A program made the position numbers and the translations under genes. Of a stretch of 64,000 nt of DNA, positions 35,301 through 46,900 are shown piece by piece. Where the stretch lies: positions 109,030,141 through 109,094,140 of the forward strand of contig NC_079487.1 in the NCBI RefSeq assembly GCF_020520425.1, read 5' to 3'. Numbering within the stretch: the first letter of the stretch is position 1; every line of letters begins with the position of its first letter. This stretch comes from Spinacia oleracea. Taxonomy: Eukaryota > Streptophyta > Magnoliopsida > Caryophyllales > Amaranthaceae. The notes below the pieces were generated by a model, which searched no databases, was not told the origin of the DNA, and worked only from the letters and a program-made list of their open reading frames with translations.

Positions 35301-35450
35301 ATTTATAAACCTAAAGTTAGTTTTATGTTTTCCGCTGCAAAATTCTGAATAAGCCGTTACGTTTTCACACGGGCGATAATGCCTTGATAATTCTCTACGT
35401 TTTATATTAAAAGATTATTTTAGAAAAGAGAGAATTGTCGGGGTGTTACA
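32399..35450 (+). repeat. 3' LTR, 3052 bp
   Basis: It is the same length as the 5' LTR and begins and ends identically. The one difference noticed is A at 33046 in place of G at the matching position 26380. Confidence 0.93.
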
Positions 35451-35675
35451 TGGTCAGTGCGTTGGATTTGACCCAGCCCACCCTGACACAACCCATAATG
35501 AGTCACGTGGGTCGGACACACTTATGATCATGAAACAACCCGCCTAACCCGGATATTTTTTTGATGTGTTGTGGGTCTAACTTTCAACACAACCCATTTC
35601 GACCTTCCCTTCGGACCCGACACAACCCTCCACGACACATCTAACCCACCAACCCAACACACGAACCCATCCCAC

Positions 35676-36211
35676 TAGACCTGTCAAACGGGTCGGTCGG
35701 GTCGGGTTGTAAAAAATTATTTTCGGGTTCGGGTTGGACCGGGTCGGCCACTTTAGGGTTCGAGTGTACAAATGGTTGTTCAAGACCCAGAACTTTCGGG
35801 TTCGGGTCGACCCAACGGGTTGAGAGATTATATTTTCATTTATTTAGGTGATAAATATATAAAAATATGGGCACAAATTAACAAGTTTTCCTACACAAGT
35901 TTATATTTAGTCAAATTCAACCATAAAATGACGTATAATTCAAATTAAAATCATATTACAAACAACAATAGTAAAAAGAATGTTTAGAATTTCTTATAAT
36001 CTCAATTTTTACTGTAAATACAATGATTTTCAATCGGTCGGGTCCAAAACACATTTGATCGGGTTTTAACACATTACTTTTCAGGTTGCTCGAATTCGGA
36101 TAAAATCGGGTTACGGGTCACAAAATCTTGTTCAAGACCCAGTACTTTCGGGTCGGGTTCGAGTCGATTTTCGGGTCGATTTTCGGGTCGGGTCGAAAGT
36201 TGACAGGTCTA
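35676..36211. mobile_element. hAT-type MITE rich in CGGGT/ACCCG
   Basis: The ends TAGACCTGTCAA and TTGACAGGTCTA are exact inverted repeats. The flanks CATCCCAC (35668-35675) and CAACCCAC (36212-36219) agree in 7 of 8 bases, as expected for a hAT 8-bp duplication. Both arms consist of GGGTCGGGT-type motifs around an A/T-rich core. It resembles the G/C-rich MITE at 2337-2988. Confidence 0.75.
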
Positions 36212-36219
36212 CAACCCAC

Positions 36220-37146
36220 ACAACACACGAACACAACCCGCACTCATCATAATTTAAACAATTTTGTATGTTTAAAATGCTAATAAATTCTAATTTTATT
36301 GTGTAAATATACATTAACCACATTTATGTGAGTAAGAGAATAACATAAAAAATAATTAATTTAAGTTCATACAAAATTTATAACTTTTTAACGCTTAATT
36401 AATCACCCAAACCCACCTGACCAAAACCAGTTCCTTAAACTCATGTAAACCTACCAAACCCACCTGACCCATCGGAATCACATATGTCGTAACCTACCAA
36501 ACTCATCAGACCCGCACAACCCACCTTACCCACGACCCACGTAACCACGAGCCATCATGTACTGTGTCCGTTTTTTTCGACACAGTGCACGACTCGACCC
36601 ACCCCAGAATAATTGAGGCGACCGTGTGTCAATTATCCCCGACCACCCACCCAACCCACCACGTTGACCATCTTTGACTCCAAGTAAGCCAGCCAACAAC
36701 CGATAAGGCGACAATCAATTGCCAAACAAGGCGATAGATTCGCGCAACCGATCATTAAAAATGTACTAGCTAACTCTGTGTTCGTTTTAAACATCAAGCA
36801 TAATTGGACACTTGAAAACCACATAGGGGACCCAGTGCAAATTCAGGCTTCCTGTAAAATTAAGCGAGGGGGGGGGGGGGGGGGGGGGTGGGATGGGGGA
36901 CTGAAGCACAACATGATATTGGCTTTACATAAAAATTTGTTGATTATGTAACAGTGGGAACTATATTAATTTTATGAATTTATCCAGTGATGTGAGCATG
37001 CCACTCTCCTGTGATATCATACAAAAAAATTATATACTAGGAGGGAAAGAATCGCTTTCTTGAAAGCCATGCTTTAGTCATCTATAGATCTAGGCATCAG
37101 CACATGAATTACATACAAGTATCACAGATGCAATCAAAATGTAAGC
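36220..37146. other. Intergenic ACCCA-rich sequence and G-run
   Basis: Many AACCCACC or CACGACCC motifs continue on both sides of the hAT MITE (35450-36670), so the MITE may sit within a larger G/C-skewed repeat. A run of 21 G lies at 36868-36888. The part next to 37147 should be the 3' UTR of the minus-strand gene. No gene is seen. Confidence 0.4.
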
Positions 37147-40100
37147 TCACTGATTTTTAACGTCGTTCACATTGGTTTCATCTGAGCTATCGCATTTGAT
37201 GGAAGAAACTTCAACCGAATCGGAAGCATCGGGAGATGATTCGACGCTGCGAGTCTGCAGCCCAGAATAACGTGCCAAATCAATCCATTGCTGCAGATTT
37301 AACCAAACAACATTGTAAGTATGTTCCCTTTAATTCATATAGTTAGTAATAAATATGTTTTCTGTCACAATATAGTTGAAATTGCATTCAAATTATGCAC
37401 AAGCATTATATATGTGACTAATGCAATAGATGCATGTTCCCCTATTATTTTGTATTTTCAAAGAGTTACCCAGTATGGGACGGTTAATTGGGTGAAGTAC
37501 AGAGTCCAGAGAGTTGGCAGATTTCTGCATTGGTAGCAAAGCAATATGCAGTGATATTACCAATAGACTCCATTAAGCAAGCCATGAACTAAAAACACAC
37601 CAATAATGTGATTAAGTTTGCCAAAGCAACACACATCTAGTGCCAAGGATGCTAAAGATATGCACGTATTGGAGCAAGTTCACGGAGTATTATTAAAAAA
37701 ATTGAACTAGATACGAAGAAAGGTGTGGGGGTTCCCCGTAATCCATTAACAGTCAAGATCAAGAGTGAACTAAGAATTACGCAAGATTTGTACTTCTATA
37801 TGATTGAATGGGAATGCTTCTGATAATGAAAATGTAAGCTAACCTGGGTGCCCCAGTAGGAATTGATCACTCTTGCACAGAAGGATAGCGCATTTACAAG
37901 CAACGTTTGAGAAGGTAGAAGTTCAGATATTCGATGCTCAATTACACCAGCAATAATCTGCAGCAATAATTCTGACATTATTAACAGATAACATCTGAAC
38001 AATACAAATATAAAGAAATCACAATCGAGTCTTCTCCTTCCTTATTATGAACTATGCCAGTTCCTGCTTAATATAATCAATCCAAGACTAAGACAGTCAT
38101 TATTTAATTGCAGGTAACTTAAACTTGTTTGTGAACAGAATGAGATACAACTCTGGGATACATTTAAACGGTTTCTTAAAAATAACAGCTCCTTGCAAAG
38201 GATCTCAGATAACGGTTACAATGATTCATTAATCCTGAAATTTTTTATGTACAGCAGCACAAGCAAATGGAGTATATACTAATGTGAATGAACCAGCATT
38301 TCCATTTTCCAATATATGATCACAAAGCAATCCCTAGTAAATATAGTATTCACACATACACTATGAACTTTACAAAATAGATAAGTAAGACAAATACTTC
38401 ATTGGCATATGATGAGGCCCTATGTACAATCTTTCAAATGTAGAATTGATATCCCTGTTTGGTAATTAACTAAATACAATGCTACCAAGAGATGGTACAT
38501 AAATTTGCACCTTGCATGCACTTGGAAGTATCTGTGAAGGTAACAACAAATACTTGCATGATGTGAATCAAAGTTATATCTATTAGATAAAACAAAGGTC
38601 AGTCACCTGATATCGGAGGTTTGCTGATGTTCCAAGAAAGCTACTATAGACAACAGCAGTTTTTAGAATCGGTGATCTTTTTACCGCCTGATTTGTGTCC
38701 AGAGATGGATTGAGGTATTTACGTGCTGCATATAAGATATTTGAAGAAGCAACAGCTCCAATGCTAGAAACAAATCCAACTCCAGCAAGTTTCAGACCGC
38801 CGACAAGCACTGAAGCAAGCCGGTGATTCAGGTTCCAGTTTCTCCCAACAGGACTCTTTTGGAAAGCGTTGTCTGGGATGGATCCCAGCAAACCTTTTAA
38901 AGAATCCATACTGTTAGATGTACCCATCTCATCACTAAAAGATAAGAAAGAAAGAGTTGGGGCTGGAAGCCACACAGTAAAGAAATCAACTACAGCTCCC
39001 CTGAGCGAGTCAGTAATGACGTAGTCAAGTTCCAGGAAGAAATTTTCTTTGCGTTTCTCATACTGTGCGAACAGAGTCGTCGTCATCGATATAGTTTCTT
39101 CAATGGCTAATTTGTTTAAAAATTTTGGATCTGCTAATAACCTTTCTCTGAAACCCTGCACAGAAGGCACATACATCATGAGTTCTGGTCACCTCTAGCC
39201 TTGATAATAAACAAAATAGATATGAAGAGAAGTATTCTACGCACGGTAAGCATTCACTCTGATAACTAGCTTACCTGGAACCGATGAGTAAGTTCCGATA
39301 TAATGGGATACTGCTCCAAATCAAAGAAGTTTTGTAGCACCTCTGGAGAGACAAGACCAAGATCAAGTCCTTCCTGAAGGTCCTGAGAGACATTTTAAAA
39401 TTATTGATCAGGTCAAAGAATGATGCTCGAGAAACAAACGCCTAATACTAATTGCTAATAACATTGTTGATTACTTGATATAAGAAAACATGCGCCGTAT
39501 GCAGTAACCATGGCATAACTTCAATTCAGGAAAAGAATCATGAAACATGTTGATTAGATATTGAAATACGTATTTCCTTCAATTATTTTACAAGAGATCT
39601 CTTGCATGTGTCCAAGGTGTCAACTAAAACTTTGTGTTACCACTTACTCAATTAACATGAAGTATCTTCATGTTGATAAAGCTGCAGAGAAGCTGCTATT
39701 TCACATTCATGTGGCATTCATTCTAATGTTTGATGATCCACAGATAGCAAATTTCAGATGTAGGTAAGGACTGCAAAAACTAATTCAGATCCCTACAAAT
39801 AGCAAGCTTGTTGATAAACAAATTGTGGTAGCAAAGCATGGAACCAATTTGTATTTCTCACGTAGTCATCAAGATATCACTTTTCCAACTCATAGTTTCA
39901 CATGTACAGAAATCTAAATAAATCTGACAGTTGTAGGCATCCCAGTAATTGGAGAAGAAATTTCCTCTTCACACTTTCACAGACATCAGAAGCGGGTGGA
40001 GAACAAAATGACAACAGATTGACACTTTGATCTCTTTGAGATCGACAAATGTCGGCTCACGACTCCTGGTGGATGTTTCTCTTGGGGAGTACGCCGTATA

Positions 40101-40972
40101 CGTCTTAAATCCCAACAAATAAAGTCAGGAGCATGCAACAGAATTACAGAAATAGCATGAGCAAAGTAGCAGACCAAATTACTTAGTCTGAATCTGACTG
40201 GTATTAAACAGCAGTCAAGAAATAATCTGTTTTAAGTAATGCCAATAAGAGCTAGTTACCTGAGGAAGCGCATCTCTTCTCCTGCCAGCAGCATTCATTA
40301 CACGTGCAATTTCAGCGCGATCAAAACAATTTCTACTGCAAGGTCTAGCAGCAGAGTACAATAAGAAATCAGCCACAGGAACTTCTCCTTCTCTTCTTAT
40401 AGATTGCCTTTCTGGGTTGAGTAGCATAACCACTTGGTTCTTCTTTTGCATCTTCTTTGAAATTCTTGCTGGAATCCCTGTGCCTCGAGGTCCATATATG
40501 ACATGACTTGCACCTGTGATAACAACAAGCAACCCAGAAGCTCCTCCGTCTGACACTGCTTGCAGAATGACCTGAGCCACAGTATAATCCTCAACAGCCC
40601 TAGCTTGTACTGTGAGATATGAGCTCGGTCCATAAGTTAATGCCTCATTTAAAGAGGTCAGCTCTTTTGATTTGCGTGAAAAGGCATTAAAGCCTGATGT
40701 AAATCCCGAACCAGCCGGAGGAGTGTATTTTTTACGATCAGCAACTGAAAGTCCACCAATGCCTTCAGCTTGGACAGTCCTCATTACCTAGTTGTATCAA
40801 AATTTAGCTTAAAGCCGTTAAAAAATGGAAAAATAAAATAAAAGGGAGAGACTGCATGGTAACACTTCTAACACATTTGCACACCCGCACCTACATCCAC
40901 AAAAAAGCATGATATGGGCATCTACTAAAACTAAAGGAACCCTTTAATACAACTGCAATTTCATTTGGATAC

Positions 40973-41005
<33 letters not shown>

Positions 41006-43530
41006 GAGAAGCAAAAGCTGCCGACCCAAATAAAAATCATTTTGGGACTGTTGTTGTTGTTGTTGTTGTTGTTATTGTTGTGGGGGTATTGGGGGGGGGG
41101 GGGGGGGGGGGTGAGGGAATAGAGGAGCAAAAGTAATGAACACAACGCAAAGCATAATTTTCTGATTGCTTAACATGTTGAAACAAAACTTTTCAGGAAA
41201 AAACATACTTATGTTAGGTAGACAAATGGCTTTACATTATCCCAGAGGGGCCAGACTTGGATATCTTAAAGTTGTATACTAACATTCAATGAAATTCCTC
41301 TCTTGGATAGTTCAGTTATTCAGAATGTAATCTCTAAGGGGAAAGTGATACCCAATATTAATAATTATGTCCTCCATTGATAAGTTTTAACTGCATTCGG
41401 TACAGCCTTGGAGGTAGGAGTTTCAGCTAAACCATTAAGATAAGCTCTTGAAAAAATTCCCAAAAAATCAAGTATAAAAGAAAGCACCTCAAGTGGAGCA
41501 CCACAAGCAACCAGGCGAACTTCATTATCACGGCAGTAACCTAAAAGAGGTTCATATTCCTGCCATCGCTCAGGTGGCCAGTGTGCCGTATAAGACCTCA
41601 AGGTGTCCCCATCTATCCTGTCAAAATAGAGGCATGTTTTATAAACTTTTCAGAAATTGGAGTTCTTGCTAAGAAGCAACTGGAAGACCAATGGTATATT
41701 CGTGCATAAGTTCGTATGAAGTAGATTATATAATACACAATGAGATCCAGGGTTACAGATAATTGACACCCTGAAACCTACGAGGCTGAGACTTGTGAGT
41801 GATATGACAGACTTGTGAGACTGGTTTCTGAACTGCACTTTACAATTGACAACACGCAATAAGATCGTCAGCTTCCTACTCTAATCCACCACTAAACATG
41901 ACCTTCTACGGTGTCTCAGTTATATGGTTACACACTGGCTGGAGCAATTTGCTTATCTGACCAAGTGACCAGCTGGTAGCATGAGCTGTTTGTATTGGTT
42001 GTTTTATTTAGCTATTAGCATTAGATATTTACAAAATGTTAAGTAAAATCAGTCGTTGGCTGTTAGCTAATCAGCTAGTTCGAAAGTCTTTATCAAACAT
42101 ATTTTTTTAACTATTTGACAACAGGAATAAGCTACACAGCCAAAAACGCAAAAACAATCCATACACCGGCTAAAAGCCAACTGTCCAACAAGGCCACAAT
42201 CACTAGAAACCCATCAAAGCATAATAGTATTCCCAAGCTTAAATTTCAAGGGCTTGCAGGCTAAATTCCAGAGAGGCAACTTTTTAATTCATACGAGGCT
42301 CACCGGTAAGTACAACGAATGGGAGACAATAGAAGCATATCCAAGGCATAATGTACCTATAAGCACTATCTTAACTACTGGTAAACCATATTGACAAAAC
42401 CATGAAAATTCTCTTACAACCATACCAAACCAGTAGGAATTCGATTTTTTTCCACAAGTCTACTCACGGTAATTGGAAACAAATAGATCCCCTTATATAC
42501 CATGCTCTTCCCATTTACAGTCTAATAATTTCATATAAGTTTCATTTAATGCCTAACAAGTTCACAGAAGTCCAGTTCAACACTTTTTATCTTCAATTCA
42601 TGGCTTATACTGATACTGTATATGACTTCCGTTCAAAATTATTATTAGTCCCTTAATAATACTTCATAACTTATATAAGTTCCGTTCGAACAAGTTCAGA
42701 CAAGTATTGTTCGAACAAGTTCAAACAAGTTTTGTTTGAATAAGTTCAGATTAGTTCAAGTAATAAGGTATAAGATAACACATTCACATAACAACAGACT
42801 AATGAAGAAAATCACATCACAAATTAAAAGGTAAAAAATTCAACCTTCTATCCATAAACTGATTGAGCTGCTCCTGCAGATCACAAGGAAAAGCTTCAAG
42901 AGCCAAAGAAATCGTCCGGTTACTCTCAATACATCTCTTCCTCAAATTCTTCACAATCTCCACCTCCAACTCCTTATCGCCGCCTATCGGAACTTGCTCC
43001 GCCTCGCCTAAATACACAATTCTCGCATTCATCACCTTCTCCCACACCTTACTCTTATCCTTCCCCACCGCCAACGGCTCTCCTATCGCCGTCGCATCGT
43101 AAATCCTCGACGTTATCTCCTCCTCCTTCTTTTCCGGAGGCGGAGGAATAACCGGCGTTTCCGGAAGCTTCTCATCCGCCTTAACAACCGCCGATCGAAG
43201 GAAACTAGCTCCGACGGCTAAAAATGGGGTGAAAACAATGCCTCTTCTTCCGCGGCTAACTTCGCCGGAATCTTCGTTATTTCCGCCAGAATTTTGGATG
43301 GATAGGCGGCATTTGGAGGTTGAAACTCGCCGAGTAACACGAATTTTCGCCGGTAATCGAGAAATTTCCGGCGAGAAATGACGGCGAGGTTCGGCGGTGG
43401 AGTGGTGGAGAAGCCGTGGAGTGTAGTCAACGCCTCGCTGAGCTTGAAGCTTCATTGATGGCGAGGAGACAGAAAGTATTTTTTGGAAGTTGCTGCTTCT
43501 GCTCCTGCTACACTCACATGGCAACTCCAA
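37147..43530 (-). CDS. RER5: Chloroplast RETICULATA-related protein with ChaN/DUF399 domain (RER5/RER6 type)
   Basis: Seven minus-strand exons join in frame: 42845-43530, 41488-41617, 40260-40787, 39275-39382, 38607-39155, 37844-37957 and 37147-37290, giving 752 residues, close to plant RER5/RER6. Residues 1-80 are rich in S, R and T with few acids, a chloroplast transit peptide. Residues 150-410 are a ChaN/DUF399 (Tiki-like) domain with [12 protein letters not shown] near 168 and [10 protein letters not shown] near 362-371. Residues about 450-705 are the RETICULATA domain (DUF3411), with hydrophobic segments such as [19 protein letters not shown]. Relatives sit in the plastid envelope and affect leaf mesophyll and chloroplast development. 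The alternative start MKLQAQ, 25 codons later, would shorten the transit peptide. A Mutator-like element ends 218 bases upstream of the ATG. Confidence 0.92.
40981..41111. repeat. Two G21 runs and a GTT microsatellite in intron 2
   Basis: Runs of 21 G occur at 40981-41001 and 41091-41111, with a (GTT)n stretch at about 41050-41078 between them. They lie in the intron between exons 2 and 3 of the RETICULATA-related gene. Proline-rich ORFs on the minus strand here are artefacts of the G runs. Confidence 0.85.
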
Positions 43531-43737
43531 GAGCTTGGTGAGGGGAGAGAAGGATAGTAAATGGAGACATGGATAATTTTCTGCCTCAAAATAAAAAGGA
43601 AAAAGAACAAGAATATTGTGGGACGAACGAAGAGGTTAGGATTTTGGGTTTTCTGACGTGGATTTTGCGGCGAATTGATTTTCAGAAACTACTAGATTAT
43701 TGTCCAATATTTCCTTAAAAAAAAAAAAAATTATTGT
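43531..43737 (-). promoter_or_regulatory. Leader and proximal promoter of the RETICULATA-related gene
   Basis: Only about 200 bases separate the start codon from the Mutator-like element, so any leader and promoter must be short or reach into the element. No definite TATA box is visible. Confidence 0.4.
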
Positions 43738-43942
43738 CCAATATGGGGGATGATGATAGAAGTACACAAGGTGTGCAAGAGCATCTTGCACACCACCACT
43801 TATAATATGCCACCTCAATTTTAAAAGATTCTATCTCTTTTGAAAATTTTAAACTGAAATTTGAAATGTATTTTGAAATTTTAATTTTGAATTTCAAATT
43901 TGTTTTCAGTTCCCAACAATCATCAATTAATTATCTTTAATT

Positions 43943-46900
43943 CCCCATAAAAGCAATGAGTGCATTCCCCATAAAGGAAACGAGTAACCAAAATATTATC
44001 TAATATTTTGATCTTTTCATAACTAAAATGATCCCGTAAAATGGTTTTGATCCGCAATTAAAAATTTGGTTATTTATCCTCTTGAGAAGAATCGAACACG
44101 GGTTTGCGCAGTTAGAGTAGATGTTGTAACAGCTTAGTAGTGACCATTGTAGCAAGGGGTATCAGCACGTAAGTCATTGCAAACATAAATCTTTTAATCT
44201 AATTTTACCGAGTTTGAGAATTCTAAATATGATTTATGTAAAGGTGAAATGATCCTTTATAATCGTAGATAATATTATAACACATTCATGTGTTCTAGCT
44301 ATCTTTTCTAATCTTGGTGGTGGGTCATGATTTTGTATTATAACAAGAAGTAAACAACTTACTGAGTAGATGTTTATGAAAATGTTAGGAGTTTCACATC
44401 TATTTTACTTGAGTTTATTTTTATTTAAATTTAGTTTCTTCAAAAGTTATATAATCTTGTGTAATCTTAGCCAAACTTAGTAATTAAAGGCTAACTCTTC
44501 GAAGTTTTATCTAAATAATTCATTTACAACATACAGAGTTATTATTTTTTGATAACGTTACTATTTTACAGGTTTAGACATACGGTAATAAAAATTTCAT
44601 TTGGAGATTGATAAAGAAAATTTGGTATCATTAAGTTTTATTGTAAGCCTTTGTGTAATCATAAAAATATGTAGTATATAATTTTTAAAAAATAAATTAT
44701 ATTTTTAACAACCAACTCTTTTTTATAATGAGGTAAATTATTTATCAGATAGTCCCCATAAAGATAACGATTTACCAAAAAATCATAGTTAAAGGTGAAA
44801 AAAACATTCAATATTAAGTTTGATGTTTTATTGAATAAAATGATCCCATAATTTGGTTTATCACATTTAAAATTTTGGTTATTTTTTCTCTAGTCAAGAA
44901 TCAAGCACAGGTTCTCACAGTTAGATCGAGTAGATGTTATAGCAGTGTAGTAGTGACCCCTTTAGCAAGAGGGATCAGCACATATGTCATTTCAAACGAA
45001 AATTTTTAATATAATTTTACGGAGTTTGAGAATTTCGATTAAGATTTCTTTAAAGGTGAAATCATCCTTTTTAATCATAGATAATAATACAATATTCGGT
45101 CCTGATTCAATAAAGGATTATTGGCAAAAAAAAAAAGCTTTTTTATTATATTTTTACTAGGAAGTACTCCGTATGTTTTTTTAATGAAAATTAAATTTTA
45201 TAAGTATGTACTTTAATACGTGGGATCATTTGATGTATTATGAAATATAAACATTCGCTGCTTATAAAACCTTATCTATATTCTCAAAATCTCAAATATA
45301 TTATATATTTTCTAGCACAAATGGATGTGTTGATACCCCTTGCCAAACTGGTTACAACAAAGTTTATATGATCATCTTTACACTGCCCCTAGACCTGCGT
45401 TCGATCCTTTATATGTGGATCTTTTTTTTTCTTTGGGAAATTGTTGTTTTATGTTATTATTGTTTTATGGTTTCTTTTTAGTATTTACGGAATGATAATA
45501 AACAATACTTCCTTTCTTTATGTATTGAATTTGTTTATGGGATCATTTGTGAGTTTATTCATAAATTTTATCCAATTTTGTTTATCTTTTCATCCAGTTA
45601 TATGGCAGTAACGATATGTTATTTCGACAATATATGATGTGGACTGTAATGACATATGCGTGCAGCGAACAATCTTTTGCATATCAGAAACTCTTAGATG
45701 TAGTTTAAGCTTCAGATATTATGAATAATATAATGGTTTTTCAAAAAATGTATTTGTTGTAAACAATGAAGTTTAGACTTTGAGTTTAATTATCATGTGT
45801 AGCTTCATCATAAAACTTTTTTTTATGTCTTGAAAAAAAAAATGCATGTACTCATATGATTCGTCTATAGATAATGAAAGAAAATGCATGTACTGATACT
45901 CATATCTTTAAACTTAAAATATCATAGTTAAAGGTGAAGAAAAACATCAACATTTTGATCTTTTCATGACCAAAATGATCCCATAAAAAGGGTTTGTCAC
46001 AATTAAAAATTTGTTTTATTTGCTCTTGACAAGAATCGAACACTAGCACACACAGTTAGAGTATATGTTATATCAGTATAGTAGTGACCATTGTAGCAAG
46101 GGGTATCAGCACGTAAGTCATTGCAAACAAACATATTTTTGTCTAATTTTACCGAGGTTGAGAATTCTAAATGTGATTTTTTTAAAAGGTGAAATGATCA
46201 TTTTCATCATAGATAAAGCTATAACACATTGTGTTTTTCAATTTTGGCGGTGGGTCGTCATTTTGCGTTATAACAAGAAACAAACAACTTACATGTTTAT
46301 GAAAATGTTAGAAATTACGTATCTGTTTTACTTGAGTTTGGTTTTATTTAAATTTAATTTCTTCAAAAGTTAAATGATCTCGTGTAAACGTAGTCAAACT
46401 TAGTTAGTTATTTAAATCTAGCTCACTAGTACCGAAAAGGCTTCTAGTGACGCTTTATAAATGTCTATTACGACGCATAAAATCGCCGCAAGTGCTTTTA
46501 CTGACGCTTTCAAACGCGCTCTCTTTGCGTGTGCCGCTACCCCCTATTACGACGCTATTCTTTTGCATCGGTAAAACATATGATTAGCGTTGCTACAGAC
46601 TTACTACGCTTTTAAGCGCCGCCAGAGATCTAATTCACGTTTTCCACTACCGTACCTTTTGGAGTACACTAAAAGCGTCGCGCAATGGAACTATTCTTTG
46701 GGCGGATTCACGGTGGTTACTTTGTAATTGAGAAATCCAAAATTAATGAATTTGCAATTGGTAAATCCCAAATTAATTAATTTAAGATGTTATAAGTTTG
46801 TAATTAAGAAATTCAAATTGAATTCAAATCTAATAAACCAACAATGTATTCTTTAGAATAAGAATCTTTAATTCCAATAAAAATTCTGATTTGATAAACT

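Larger units (their letters stand above)
25728..35455 (+). mobile_element. Young gag-only Ty3/gypsy LTR retrotransposon (TR-GAG type)
   Basis: Two 3052-bp LTRs (25733-28784 and 32399-35450) enclose a 3614-bp interior. The 5-bp repeat TGGTC lies at 25728-25732 and 35451-35455. Both LTRs start TGTAATCCCCCG and end GGGGTGTTACA. Their only difference seen by eye is G at 26380 versus A at 33046. A primer-binding site, a 220-aa ORF, a Gag ORF and a polypurine tract lie inside. Protease, reverse transcriptase, RNase H and integrase are absent. It therefore depends on a partner element, as in TR-GAG elements. LTR size and the GGGACGAAACTTC...GGGGTAGA 3' signature suggest the Tekay/Del chromovirus side, but without pol this is tentative. 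Confidence 0.93.

Noticed and set aside
40891-41145. Minus-strand proline- and asparagine-rich ORF
   Set aside because: Made entirely by two G21 runs and a GTT microsatellite inside an intron.
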